DNA of 64,000 nt from Pseudomonas triclosanedens (GCF_026686735.1 NZ_CP113432.1:5569001-5633000), one strand, 5' to 3'; shown: positions 37,380 through 46,650, counted from the stretch's first letter. Program-made: numbers and translations. Notes: generated by a model from the sequence alone, not told the origin.

Positions 37380-39299
37380 ATGAATAGCTGGATATCCAAC
37401 CTGAGCGTTAACCTCAAGTTGGCTCTGGGCTTCGGCCTCGTCCTCGCCTTCACCGCCATCCTCGCGGCAGTCAGTTGGGTCGGCCTTGGCTCGCTGATCG
37501 ACCGCAGCAACTGGATGAGCGACATCACCGAGTTGAACTCGCGCCTCACCAGACTGCGCATCGCCCGCCTGCAATACATGATCGCCGACGGCGCCGATCA
37601 GGAGGCTGCCAATGTCATGGCCACCCTGGGCGAGTTCAAGGCCCATCAACAGCAACTACGCGGCTACTTCACCAGCCCGGACAATGTGCGCATGCTCGAC
37701 CAGCTCGGCGGCGTCATCGCCGACTACGAGAAATCCCTGGCCGACATGCGTTCGGGCTACCAGAGCGCCGAAAACACCCGCCGCGCCCTGCAAGAGAACG
37801 CCGCACGCGCCACCGAACTCACCGCGCAACTGCAGGATGAAGTGCTCAAGGCCCCCGCCGACGAAGAACGCGCCGCCCGCTACCGAGCCATCAGCCGCAC
37901 CCGCGAGGAACTGTTGCAGGCCCGCTACGACGTGCGCGACTACCTTGCCGACGCACTCACCAGCGACGGCAATGGCGTGACCGCCCAACTGGACGCCAGT
38001 ATCGCCAGCCTGCCCGAGCTGCACAGCGTGCTCGGCGCCAGCCAGGCCACGCGCGTGCAGCAACTGGGCGACGCCCTGCGTGCCTACCGCGAGGCCGTGC
38101 AGGGCCTGCGCACGAACATTGCCGGCATCGTCCAGGCGCGCAAGGAAATGACCGTCCAGGGCCAGGACATCGTCAAGATCAGCGAGAACCTCTACCAGTT
38201 GCAGCTCGACCGCCGCGACGTGGAAAGCACCCGCGCCCGCAGCCTGCAAATGTTCTTCACACTGCTGACCCTGGTGCTCGGCGCACTGGCAGCAGTCATC
38301 ATCACCCGCCAGATCACCCGGCCGCTGCACGACACGATGGCGGTGGTCGACCGCATCGCCGCCGGCGACCTGTCGCAGGACATCCGTGTCACCCGGCGCG
38401 ACGAACTTGGCCGCCTTCAACAGAGCATGCAGCGCATGAGCCAGAGCCTGCGCGACCTGATCGGCGGCATCCGCGACGGCGTCACCCAGATCGCCAGCGC
38501 CGCCGAGCAACTCTCGGCCGTCACCGAACAAACCAGCGCCGGCGCCAACAGCCAGAAAGTCGAGACTGACCAGGTCGCTACCGCCATGCACGAGATGTCC
38601 GCCACCGTGCAGGAAGTCGCGCTCAACGCCGAACAGGCATCGGTCGCCGCCTCCGCCGCCGACCTCGAAGCCCAGGAGGGTGACCGGGTAGTGAACCAGG
38701 CAGTCGGGCAGATCGAGCGCCTGGCGGAGGAAGTCGAGCGCTCCGCCGACGCCATGCAACGCCTGGAACAGGAGAGCGAGCGGATCGGAAAAGTCATGGA
38801 CGTCATCAAGTCGGTTGCCGAACAGACCAACCTGCTCGCCCTCAACGCCGCCATCGAGGCCGCGCGCGCCGGTGAGGCCGGCCGTGGTTTCGCCGTGGTC
38901 GCCGACGAGGTGCGCGCCCTCGCCCAGCGCACCCAGCAATCCACCGAAGAAATCGAAGCCCTGGTCGCCGGCCTGCAAAGCGGCACCCGCCAGGTCTCCA
39001 GCGTCATGCTCGGCAGCCGCGAACTGACCGCCAGCAGCGTCGCCCTGAGCCGCCAGGCCGGCGAATCCCTGGGCAACATCACCCGCACCGTGTCCAACAT
39101 CCAGGCGATGAACCAGCAGATCGCCACCGCCGCCGAAGAGCAGAGCGCAGTCGCCGAAGAGATCAGCCGCAGCGTAGTCAACGTCCGCGACGTCTCCGAA
39201 CAGACCGCCTCCGCCAACGAAGAAGTCGCCGCCTCCAGCGTCGAACTGGCCCGCCTGGGCGGCCAGTTGCAGACGCTGGTCAGCCACTTCCGCGTGTAA
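37380..39299 (+). CDS. Methyl-accepting chemotaxis protein with helical (HBM-type) ligand domain
   Basis: A 639-aa inner-membrane chemoreceptor. TM1 spans about 11-33 and TM2 about 288-309. Between them is an all-helical periplasmic domain of about 255 residues, the size of the helical bimodular (HBM) sensors of P. putida McpS and P. aeruginosa TlpQ, which bind organic acids or amines. A HAMP domain follows (about 310-362), then the signalling domain with the conserved tip [20 protein letters not shown] (about 484-503). No CheB/CheR-tethering pentapeptide is seen at the C-terminus. The ligand cannot be predicted. Its product signals to CheA/CheW encoded elsewhere. It is not part of the P. aeruginosa order at this place as far as I recall. 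Confidence 0.88.
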   Translation: MNSWISNLSVNLKLALGFGLVLAFTAILAAVSWVGLGSLIDRSNWMSDITELNSRLTRLRIARLQYMIADGADQEAANVMATLGEFKAHQQQLRGYFTSPDNVRMLDQLGGVIADYEKSLADMRSGYQSAENTRRALQENAARATELTAQLQDEVLKAPADEERAARYRAISRTREELLQARYDVRDYLADALTSDGNGVTAQLDASIASLPELHSVLGASQATRVQQLGDALRAYREAVQGLRTNIAGIVQARKEMTVQGQDIVKISENLYQLQLDRRDVESTRARSLQMFFTLLTLVLGALAAVIITRQITRPLHDTMAVVDRIAAGDLSQDIRVTRRDELGRLQQSMQRMSQSLRDLIGGIRDGVTQIASAAEQLSAVTEQTSAGANSQKVETDQVATAMHEMSATVQEVALNAEQASVAASAADLEAQEGDRVVNQAVGQIERLAEEVERSADAMQRLEQESERIGKVMDVIKSVAEQTNLLALNAAIEAARAGEAGRGFAVVADEVRALAQRTQQSTEEIEALVAGLQSGTRQVSSVMLGSRELTASSVALSRQAGESLGNITRTVSNIQAMNQQIATAAEEQSAVAEEISRSVVNVRDVSEQTASANEEVAASSVELARLGGQLQTLVSHFRV

Positions 39300-39652
39300 C
39301 GACGCCGGCCTGCGGGGAGCGCTGCTCCGGCTCCTCGCGGGTGGGGTTGCGGTCCGCTGCATAATGCGCCGAGCACTTCACACGAACTGAAAGCGGCACG
39401 CCCCCAGCTTCATGTGGCCGTGCCGCCGCACTGCATTAATGGTGCGATGACCACATATTGAAGTTCGAGCACAAGAAATCATTCCCTTCTCAGGAATAGT
39501 GGAATATAAACAAGTCAACCTTCAAACCCACGCCCCAAAAAACTGAGTGAAACATGAAAGCCCGGCCTCTGAGCCGGGCTTTTTATTTTCATCAACCCAA
39601 CGGACGAATCAGGACTCCCCACCCGACAAAATAAGGAAAGGAGCAACAGATA
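39300..39652. other. Interval where base composition changes (left edge of Rhs island)
   Basis: 353 bases without a gene. An inverted repeat GCGGCACG/CGTGCCGC lies at 39393-39426. From about 39430 onward the DNA becomes clearly AT-richer than the chromosome around it, so the left boundary of the Rhs island probably lies here. I see no tRNA, integrase or direct-repeat attachment site. Confidence 0.55.
39559..39584 (+). terminator. Rho-independent terminator before the Rhs island
   Basis: AGCCCGGC-ctctga-GCCGGGCT followed by TTTTATTTT. No gene ends just before it; the chemoreceptor ends 260 bases upstream. It may be a relic of a lost gene or insulate the island from upstream transcription. Confidence 0.8.
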
Positions 39653-41161
39653 ATGCATAAAACCTCAGCCGTCAAGGCGATATTACTCACTACATCTCTC
39701 GCACTACCCACCGCAGCCACAAGCGCAACAAATTACTACTGGGAATCAAACCCGCACATAGGAGCAGACAACGACATCCGCATATACAAAGGAAACTCGC
39801 CAGCCGAGGTATGCGACCAGATCGCAGCCGCTGGATGGCAGTACGACTACTATTATTCCGGCCTAAAGAGAGTCACAGACAAGAATTTCAGATGCACATC
39901 ATTTAGAAAAATTGATAAATACACAGCATGGACTGAAATATACCGGTACGGCGATACTTGCCCCCCGGAAACCGCTTTCCAAAGCGCAAACCCCTACAAT
40001 AAAACCTGTCGTCCGCCAGAAGAAAAAGGCCCGCCGGAACACTGTTCCCCGACCACTTCATATGCAGGAAACCCTGTAAATTTCTCAACAGGAAACAAAT
40101 ACCAGGAAGAACTCGACTACCAAGCCCCTGGGAATCCTGAGCTTAATCTTTCACACACTTACAATAGTTCTGACAGTCTCTGGCGACACAGTTTCTCGAC
40201 ACAACTCCAGATCTCTCAGGATGGCCAGTCCGTGGCACTCATCATGGGAAATGGAAAGGAGCGCTACTTTACGGTCAACGGTACAAACATAACACCAACG
40301 TCTTACGGTAGCGGAGTTCTGAAAAAGACAGAAACTGGCTGGACTTATACATCTATTGAAAACACCACATATACATTCAGCAATTCCGGAGACCTGACGA
40401 GTTGGCTGAATGCCAATGGAAACCTTCAACAACTTACTTACAACGGAAATCTTCTAACCATCTCCGATAGCCTTTCCAACACTGTCACGCTGACCGTAGA
40501 CCCAGACAAGCAGCCCCTTTCGTTCAGCGCACCGGGCATTACGATCGCCTTCACTTACAGCGACCGACGGCTCACGAAGCTAACTCGTACCTCCCCAAGT
40601 GGCACCACTCAGCGGATCTATCATTACGAAGACACAAACAACAGCTCGCTGCTGACAGGTATCACCGATGAAAACGGGGAGCGATATGCCATCTGGCGCT
40701 ATGACACGCTTGGCAGAGCCATCTCCAGTGAACATGCCTACGGCGCAGAGAAAGTAACCATCACCTATAACGGCGATGGCTCCACCACTGTCACCAACGA
40801 GTACGGCAAGCGAGCCAACTACCAATTCCAGGCAATCCAGGGCACCAAGCGCATCACATCCATCGAAGGCGAACTAACTACCAACTGTCCCAGCAGCAAC
40901 TCCAGCTTTACCTACGACGAGCACGGCCTGATTAAGACCAGGATCGACAACAAGGGCAACCTGACCACTTACGACTACAACGACCGCAACCTCGAAACCA
41001 GCCGCACCGAAGCCTCCGGCACGCCCGAGGCGCGCACCATCACTACCGAGTGGCATCCAACCCTTTACCTGAAAACGAAAGTCACCGAACCCAACCGCAT
41101 CACCATCTACCAGTACGACGCCCAGGGCCGCCCGCTCGGCCAGATCATCACCCCTCGCTAA
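39653..41161 (+). CDS. Secreted Rhs/YD-repeat 'head' protein A (orphan copy)
   Basis: A 502-aa protein with a Sec signal peptide (residues 1-25, ending TSA), a Cys-containing variable N-terminal domain (about 26-130), then the DUF6531-type entry NPVNFSTGNKYQEELDY (about 142-158) that opens Rhs/YD shells. Degenerate YD repeats run to the end (YDTLGRA, YDEHGL, YDAQGRP). It stops where a normal Rhs protein would continue. The C-terminal 55 residues and the DNA encoding them are almost the same as in head B. No intact core gene follows: only a short remnant of the core gene start remains. AGGAG lies 9 bases before the ATG. Codon use is AT-richer than neighbours except in the last 160 bases. Confidence 0.8.
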   Translation: MHKTSAVKAILLTTSLALPTAATSATNYYWESNPHIGADNDIRIYKGNSPAEVCDQIAAAGWQYDYYYSGLKRVTDKNFRCTSFRKIDKYTAWTEIYRYGDTCPPETAFQSANPYNKTCRPPEEKGPPEHCSPTTSYAGNPVNFSTGNKYQEELDYQAPGNPELNLSHTYNSSDSLWRHSFSTQLQISQDGQSVALIMGNGKERYFTVNGTNITPTSYGSGVLKKTETGWTYTSIENTTYTFSNSGDLTSWLNANGNLQQLTYNGNLLTISDSLSNTVTLTVDPDKQPLSFSAPGITIAFTYSDRRLTKLTRTSPSGTTQRIYHYEDTNNSSLLTGITDENGERYAIWRYDTLGRAISSEHAYGAEKVTITYNGDGSTTVTNEYGKRANYQFQAIQGTKRITSIEGELTTNCPSSNSSFTYDEHGLIKTRIDNKGNLTTYDYNDRNLETSRTEASGTPEARTITTEWHPTLYLKTKVTEPNRITIYQYDAQGRPLGQIITPR

Positions 41162-41165
41162 CGCC
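41000..41165 (+). repeat. Direct repeat, copy 1 (3' end of head A)
   Basis: 166 bases match 42785-42950 with five mismatches by my alignment, at an offset of 1785 bases. The repeat covers the last 53 codons, the stop and a few bases beyond, and is GC-rich like the core gene, unlike the rest of head A. Confidence 0.9.
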
Positions 41166-41212
41166 GGAAAAACCCGCGCAAGTACATCCCATGCACAAGA
41201 TGGATGCACTCG
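41166..41212 (+). pseudogene. Remnant of the Rhs core gene 5' end
   Basis: Just after head A the sequence still aligns with the start of the core gene: GTACATCCCATG at 41182-41193 matches 42969-42980, followed by a similar tract ending CACTCG/CGCTCG. Then similarity stops, and the first core ATG is lost here. It marks where a complete head-core junction once stood. Confidence 0.65.
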
Positions 41213-41440
41213 ATTTTAGAGGAGAAGGAAACTCTCACTTATCTAATACCGATACGACACCGAAATACTTTAGACACCACAACTTATTACTGAAATCTTC
41301 AAAGATAAATCCCCAGCAGAAACGCCCATAAACCCAGACAAATCATAAAAACAAATAATACCTGACAAAATCAATACCCCTCGTCATTTACCCCAGTCCT
41401 ACAACCGGATCACAAGAGCAATAACCAACGAGACAAACAG
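41213..41440. other. AT-rich interval between the two head genes
   Basis: 228 bases without a supported gene, strongly AT-rich. It may be the promoter region for head B; the ribosome site before 41441 is weak (GAGAC about 10 bases upstream). Confidence 0.45.
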
Positions 41441-42946
41441 ATGAAGAAAAATAGACTACCCCTATTACTCACAGCAACCTTTCTCGCTACCGGAGGAGCA
41501 AGTGCTGAAGATTATTACTGGAGATCCACAGCCAACACTGAAATAACCGGCTCAACCCCCGAAGAAGTGTGCTGGAATTTTTTCACTTGGTACAAAGCAT
41601 ATTACTCGTACGACAAAAGATTCAACATAGTATACAAAGGCTCAGAGTATCGCGGCCCGGACCACAGTGCACTCTGCTTTGTTGGCGTATATGAAATTGG
41701 CCGCCCTCAGGTCGGAGCATACACATCCTATAGCACTAGGGATGGTGCTGGCTGCTCACTTGACAAGAAATACAACCCAACAAAAGGCGGGTGCACTAGA
41801 GATGAGCAGAAAGGCATACCTGACTCAAAGTCTTGTGCTGCCAACCCTATAAATATAGCGATAGGGAACAAATTTCAAATAGAAACAGACTACAGATCTG
41901 AAAACTCACCATCACTAAATTTCTCGCGCACCTACAACAGCCTAGATGGAATTTGGCGACACAACTTCTCCACGCACTTAAGGCTTACCAACTTCGGGAG
42001 CCTGGCATTAGTACAGCCCGACGGAAAGGAGAGCTTTTTCACCATCACCGGAGATAATATATCAGCGCAATCAAATAATTCTGGAACACTTCTAAAATCC
42101 GGCAGCAACTGGATTTATCGAAGCTCAAGAAGTGGGGAAATAATTTTCAACGAAAGTGGAAGAATGACACATTGGATTGATCCCACCGGGAACAAATACG
42201 AAATAACCTACAGCGATGACAAAGTCACCATACAAGATCAAACAGGAAATAGCTTAATTTACACCGAAGACCCTAATCACCAACCCCTATCCATGCAAGC
42301 AGGTAGCTTCAAGGCCTCTTACACCTATGGCACAGAAGACAGGTTAATTAACCGACTACTATCTGTCACCCGAACACTAGGGGGAAACCATAGCCTCCGA
42401 AACTATCACTACAGCGATTCCAACAACAGAAACCTGCTAACGGGAATCACGGACGAGAATGGAGTTCAATATGCAAAATGGGACTATGACAGCCAAGGGC
42501 TCGCCATATCTAGCGAGCACGCCAATGGCACCGAGAGAGTGTCTCTTTCATACAACAGAGATGGAACCACAACCGTAACTAATGAGTACGGCAGGAATTC
42601 CACATATCAATTCCAGACAATCAATGGAATAAAGCAGATCACTTCGATTGAAGGCGAGGCTACCTCAAACTGCCCCTACAGCAATTCCAAGTTCACCTAC
42701 AACAGTCGAGGTCTGCTTGAGTCAAAAATAGACGCAAAGAACAATCTGACTACCTACGACTACAACACTCGCGGTCTGGAAGTGAGCCGCACCGAAGCCT
42801 CCGGCACGCCCGAGGCGCGCACCATCACTACCGAGTGGCATCCAACCCTTTACCTGAAAACCAAAGTCACCGAACCCAACCGCATCACCACCTACCAGTA
42901 CGACGCCCAGGGCCGCCCTCTCGGCCAGACCGTCACCCCTCGCTAA
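41441..42946 (+). CDS. Secreted Rhs/YD-repeat 'head' protein B
   Basis: A 501-aa paralogue of head A. Signal peptide 1-22 (ends ASA), a variable Cys-rich domain (about 23-130), DUF6531-type entry NPINIAIGNKFQIETDY (about 135-151), then YD repeats. The variable domains of A and B differ strongly while the YD part converges to near identity at the C-terminus. Sixteen bases separate it from the core gene, so head B and core are probably made together and may assemble as two parts of one shell, much as TcB and TcC do in insect toxin complexes; this comparison is inference. No PAAR, VgrG or transmembrane segment is present. Confidence 0.82.
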   Translation: MKKNRLPLLLTATFLATGGASAEDYYWRSTANTEITGSTPEEVCWNFFTWYKAYYSYDKRFNIVYKGSEYRGPDHSALCFVGVYEIGRPQVGAYTSYSTRDGAGCSLDKKYNPTKGGCTRDEQKGIPDSKSCAANPINIAIGNKFQIETDYRSENSPSLNFSRTYNSLDGIWRHNFSTHLRLTNFGSLALVQPDGKESFFTITGDNISAQSNNSGTLLKSGSNWIYRSSRSGEIIFNESGRMTHWIDPTGNKYEITYSDDKVTIQDQTGNSLIYTEDPNHQPLSMQAGSFKASYTYGTEDRLINRLLSVTRTLGGNHSLRNYHYSDSNNRNLLTGITDENGVQYAKWDYDSQGLAISSEHANGTERVSLSYNRDGTTTVTNEYGRNSTYQFQTINGIKQITSIEGEATSNCPYSNSKFTYNSRGLLESKIDAKNNLTTYDYNTRGLEVSRTEASGTPEARTITTEWHPTLYLKTKVTEPNRITTYQYDAQGRPLGQTVTPR

Positions 42947-42950
42947 CGCC
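42785..42950 (+). repeat. Direct repeat, copy 2 (3' end of head B)
   Basis: Partner of the repeat at 41000-41165. Here it leads straight into the intact core gene, so this copy marks the functional head-core junction. Confidence 0.9.
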
Positions 42951-42962
42951 AAGGAAGTCATC

Positions 42963-45746
42963 ATGCAGGTACATCCCATGTACAGGCTGGGCGCGCTCGC
43001 CCTTGCCTGCGGCCTCGCTTTGTCCGCGACAGCGGCCGAGCGCAGCTGGAGCTACACCTACACCGCCCAGGGACGAATCGAAAGCGCGGACGGCCCGCGT
43101 ACCGACGTCCAGGACGTCACCCACTACGCCTACGACGCCAAGGGCAACCTCTCCAAGGTCACCAACGCCCTGGGCCAGGAAACCCTGCTGGGCAGTTACG
43201 ATGATCGTGGCAACCCCGGCACCATCACCGATGCCAACGGCGTGGTCAGCATCCTGTCCTACAGCGGCGTCGACCCGAAGCTAGCCAGCATCACCACCGC
43301 CGGCAGCACCACCAGCTTCGAGCACGATGCAGTCGGGCAACTGACCAGGATCACCCGCGCCGACGGCAGTTGGCTGCAATACACCTACGATCCGGCGCGC
43401 CGCCTGACCGCTATCACCAACAACCTGGGCGAGCGTGTCGAGTACGACGTCGACGTCGCCGGCAAGCGCACCGCGCAGCGCCTTAAGGACGCCAGCGGCA
43501 CCCTGAAGCAGCAGCAAAGCTGGGTGTATGACGAGTTGGGCCGCCTGCTGCGCTCGGTCGGCGCCGGCGCGCAGACCGATCACTACCAGTACGACCTGAA
43601 CGACAACACCACCGGCCACACCAACCCGCGCCAGTTCAGCAACTCCAGCAGCTTCGACGCACTGGATCGCCTGGTCAGCCAGACCGATGCCCTGAACGGC
43701 GTCACCCAGCTGGGCTACGACGGCCAGGACAACCTCACCCAGGTGCAGGACCCGCGCGGCGTCACCACCCGCTACGAGTACGACGGCCTGGGCAACCTGA
43801 CCAGGCTGATCAGCCCGGACAGCGGCACCAGTACCTTCGAGTACGACAACGCCGGCAATATCACCAAGCAGACCGACGCCCGCGGCGTGGTCGTCACCTT
43901 CAGCTACGACGCGCTGAACCGCCTGACCGCACGTCATTACCCGGCAACACCGGCGCTGGACGCCACCTACAGCTATGACGCCAGCGCCAATGGCAACTTC
44001 GGCATCGGCAGGCTGACGGCGATTCAGGACGGCAGCGGTAGCCTTGCCTATCGCTACGACGCGCGCGGCAACCTGATCGAGCAGGCGCGCAACCTCAGCG
44101 TCAACGGCCAGGCTCTGACAGACACCGCGACCTTCCAGTACGACGCCGCCGATCAACTGGTGGGCATCGGCTATCCGGGCGCGGTACAGGTTGGATATCC
44201 ACGCAACACTGGCGGCCAGGTCGCCAGCGTGACCGTCGCTCTCAACGGCGGCAGCGCCACCAACCTGGCCAGCGGCATCAACTACCTGCCTTTCGGCCCG
44301 CTGCAGCAGCTGACCTGGGCCAACGGCATCCAGCTCAAGCGCGAGTACGACCAGGACTACCAGCTGACCCGCCAGGACGTCGGCCCGTGGCGCAACGACT
44401 ACCAGCGCGACGCCAACGGCAACATCACCGAACTCGCGAACAACCTCTGGGGCACCCTGACCTACGGCTATGACGCCCTGGACCGGCTGACCAGCGAGGA
44501 CGGCACCGGCCAGCAACGCAGCTACAGCTATGATGCGGTGGGCAACCGCACCCAGCGGCAGCAAACCGAGAACGGCGCCACCGCGACCACCACCTACCAA
44601 TACGCCAGCGACAGCAACCGCCTGACCGCCATCGACAGCCAGGCCGTCACTAGCGACGCCGCCGGCAACCTGACCCAGGATCGCGCCAGCCGACTGCTCG
44701 GCTACGACGCACAGAACCGCCTGGCCAGTGTGAAAATCAATGGCCAGCAGGTGGCGGAGTATCGCTACAACAGCCTCGGCCAGCGTGTGGCCAAGCTAAC
44801 CGGACAGGGATTCACCACCTACCTGTACGGACCGGACGGGCAACTGCTTGGCGAAAGCGAATACACCAGTACCGGCGCTCAGCAACGCACCCAGGCGTAC
44901 CTCTGGCTCGACAGCATGCCGCTGGCCAGCGTAATCATCCAGGGAACCAGCGCACCGCAGGTGCTGTACCTGCACGGCGACCACCTGAATACGCCGCGCC
45001 TGGCTACGGCGGCGAATCAGCAGATCGTCTGGCAATGGCAGTCGGATGCCTTCGGCAACGGCACACCCAATCAGGATCCGCAGGGAACTGGGCAACAGAC
45101 CGTACTGAGCCTGCGCTTCCCGGGACAGTACTTCGATGGGGAGAGCGGGCTGCACTACAACTACTTCAGGGATTACGACCCGGAGACTGGGCGGTATGTG
45201 GAGAGTGATCCGATTGGGTTGGCGGGAGGACTAAATATTTATGGCTACGTCGCGGCGAACCCGCTCAGCTTGGTAGACATGCTAGGCCTTGATCCTGGCG
45301 ATCTTTTCCGGACCCCAGACGATGCAGCAATTGATGCAGCTAGATATGCTAGAAAGCGAGGAAATCAGAGTATTGAGTATGGGGGCTGGGTGTATCCGGC
45401 GGGAAACTGCTGGTCTTACAATTTTATAGAGGGCGAACTTCCACCCGCAGATGACTGGCAGAGTGGAATGCTGCCACCCGACAAACTGGATAGTTCGCGC
45501 CCACCAAAAGCAAGAAAAATCTGGCATACACACCCACCTGTTGGTCCAACTATGTTCCAAGAAAACTTCTCAGGAAGCTACGACGGGAGCGTCCCAGGTG
45601 ATATGTCCACATCTAGAAATTCTAACATTGGAATTTATTTAAACACCCCAAGTGGCATTAACGCATATTACGACTACCCTCAAAATCCTAACAACCCATA
45701 CCGGCAGCTCCCTAACAAGGAGCCAGAGGCTTGCGGATGCCAATGA
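42963..45746 (+). CDS. Secreted Rhs/YD-repeat core with DUF4329/JAMM-like C-terminal tip
   Basis: A 927-aa protein. The signal peptide spans about 1-24 (LGALALACGLALSATAAE). More than 20 YD repeats fill about 45-690. The Rhs core end is classical: YLHGDHLNTPRLAT (about 667-680) and GLHYNYFRDYDPETGRYVES (about 729-748), DPIGL (749-753), and NPLSLVDMLGLD (766-777). The tip (777-927) is AT-rich and unrelated in composition. It starts with a DUF4329-like stretch (FRTPDDAAIDAARYA, about 781-795), then EYGGWVY and WHTHP (854-858) followed by Ser and Asp residues, resembling the H-x-H...S...D metal site of JAMM proteases. AAGGAAG precedes the ATG. It overlaps the putative immunity gene. Toxicity is inferred. 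Confidence 0.82.
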   Translation: MQVHPMYRLGALALACGLALSATAAERSWSYTYTAQGRIESADGPRTDVQDVTHYAYDAKGNLSKVTNALGQETLLGSYDDRGNPGTITDANGVVSILSYSGVDPKLASITTAGSTTSFEHDAVGQLTRITRADGSWLQYTYDPARRLTAITNNLGERVEYDVDVAGKRTAQRLKDASGTLKQQQSWVYDELGRLLRSVGAGAQTDHYQYDLNDNTTGHTNPRQFSNSSSFDALDRLVSQTDALNGVTQLGYDGQDNLTQVQDPRGVTTRYEYDGLGNLTRLISPDSGTSTFEYDNAGNITKQTDARGVVVTFSYDALNRLTARHYPATPALDATYSYDASANGNFGIGRLTAIQDGSGSLAYRYDARGNLIEQARNLSVNGQALTDTATFQYDAADQLVGIGYPGAVQVGYPRNTGGQVASVTVALNGGSATNLASGINYLPFGPLQQLTWANGIQLKREYDQDYQLTRQDVGPWRNDYQRDANGNITELANNLWGTLTYGYDALDRLTSEDGTGQQRSYSYDAVGNRTQRQQTENGATATTTYQYASDSNRLTAIDSQAVTSDAAGNLTQDRASRLLGYDAQNRLASVKINGQQVAEYRYNSLGQRVAKLTGQGFTTYLYGPDGQLLGESEYTSTGAQQRTQAYLWLDSMPLASVIIQGTSAPQVLYLHGDHLNTPRLATAANQQIVWQWQSDAFGNGTPNQDPQGTGQQTVLSLRFPGQYFDGESGLHYNYFRDYDPETGRYVESDPIGLAGGLNIYGYVAANPLSLVDMLGLDPGDLFRTPDDAAIDAARYARKRGNQSIEYGGWVYPAGNCWSYNFIEGELPPADDWQSGMLPPDKLDSSRPPKARKIWHTHPPVGPTMFQENFSGSYDGSVPGDMSTSRNSNIGIYLNTPSGINAYYDYPQNPNNPYRQLPNKEPEACGCQ

Positions 45747-46378
45747 ACCAGATATCAAAGCGCATATATTTTTTGATCATTTCCTCGCTTGTATTCCCAT
45801 TAGCCTCCACTGCCAGTGAGATAAATGGAAATCTTTCCCCCGTGGCTTCCCCACTGTTTAGCTTCGGGAATTACTACGAGGCATTGAGGCATGTCTTTAG
45901 CAAGGGTTCTCAACCTGACGTGGTGTTGACCGCACACATACTTCCAAGCATGTCCAAAGAGATCATGGTCGGAATCAGGGGAACACCAGGAAACTACGAA
46001 GCCTTTTCTATAGTGCCTGATCAACCCGTTCAGCTTTTAGTCAAGAAAAGAGAATTCACACTCACAAACACCAAGAGCGACGAGACAGGGAGTGAGTACA
46101 AGAGCAAGCCCATATCCGACTCAGCGGCACAAAATCTAATTAAACTATGGGAACTTTCGATAACCTCAGCTAGATACAATAAAAACAGAGGAGTCACAAT
46201 CGATCCAACCTTGTGCGTATTCTCACTACGCACGCAATGGGCAGGCATCATTAGTGGAGAGGCCCTGCTACCTAATAACTCTGGCGAAATAAAAAAACTT
46301 AGTCATGCAGCAAAATTCATACTCAAAGTAAGTCAAGGCGAAAATGAGAAAATAGCTATTCGCGGGTTGTTTGACTAA
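45737..46378 (+). CDS. Putative exported immunity protein for the Rhs tip
   Basis: A 213-aa protein (starting at 45737) of no family I recognise. A signal peptide (through about residue 24, LASTAS) points to export, which suits protection against a toxin met in the periplasm. The gene overlaps the core gene end. Three in-frame starts exist: TTG 45731, ATG 45737 with AGAGG 7 bases upstream, and ATG 45743 that forms an ATGA overlap with the core stop. It is AT-rich like the toxin tip and is followed by hairpins. Position, overlap and composition match Rhs immunity genes, but the function is untested. Confidence 0.65.
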   Translation: MPMNQISKRIYFLIISSLVFPLASTASEINGNLSPVASPLFSFGNYYEALRHVFSKGSQPDVVLTAHILPSMSKEIMVGIRGTPGNYEAFSIVPDQPVQLLVKKREFTLTNTKSDETGSEYKSKPISDSAAQNLIKLWELSITSARYNKNRGVTIDPTLCVFSLRTQWAGIISGEALLPNNSGEIKKLSHAAKFILKVSQGENEKIAIRGLFD

Positions 46379-46383
46379 ACCAA

Positions 46384-46403
46384 CAGGGGTGAATTTACCC
46401 CTG
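46384..46403 (+). repeat. Small hairpin after the immunity gene
   Basis: CAGGGGT-gaattt-ACCCCTG starts 6 bases after the stop codon. It may protect the mRNA end. Confidence 0.5.
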
Positions 46404-46433
46404 ATATGTTAGAGCTATCTAACAAGATGTTCC

Positions 46434-46479
46434 GCACAAAAAAAACAAAGCCCGCTTTCGCAGGCTTTGTTTTTTGTGC
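46434..46479 (+). terminator. Terminator of the Rhs island
   Basis: GCACAAAAAAAACAAAGCC pairs with GGCTTTGTTTTTTGTGC, giving a long A/T-extended stem with a T6 tract. It closes the AT-rich island before trxC and would act in both directions. Confidence 0.88.
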
Positions 46480-46650
46480 ATTTGAGAAAAATGGGGAAAG
46501 CTCTCTTTTTCAGAGTCAATATTTCCAGATTGATCATGTATTGGCTGGAAGTATCGTCACAACAGAACAGAAGCCCTCCACAGACCGTCCCGCTTGATAT
46601 TCCCCTCCCCCGCCTCCACCTAGCTCCCCATTGCCTCTGGAGCCCCCACC

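Noticed and set aside
41050..41331. 93-codon frame overlapping the end of head A
   Set aside because: It lies out of frame across the direct repeat and an AT-rich non-coding tract; the equivalent frame in copy 2 is read through by the real core gene.
42963..45200. Tandem repeat or CRISPR-like array
   Set aside because: The repetition is at protein level (degenerate YD motifs) and lies in one continuous reading frame, with no conserved DNA repeat-spacer pattern.
39653..45746. Type VI secretion Rhs effector
   Set aside because: No PAAR, VgrG, Eag chaperone or membrane helices near; the proteins have Sec signals instead. A distant type VI link cannot be excluded.
46406..46597. Short frame of 63 codons after the immunity gene
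   Set aside because: It runs through the strong terminator at 46434-46479 and has no ribosome site.
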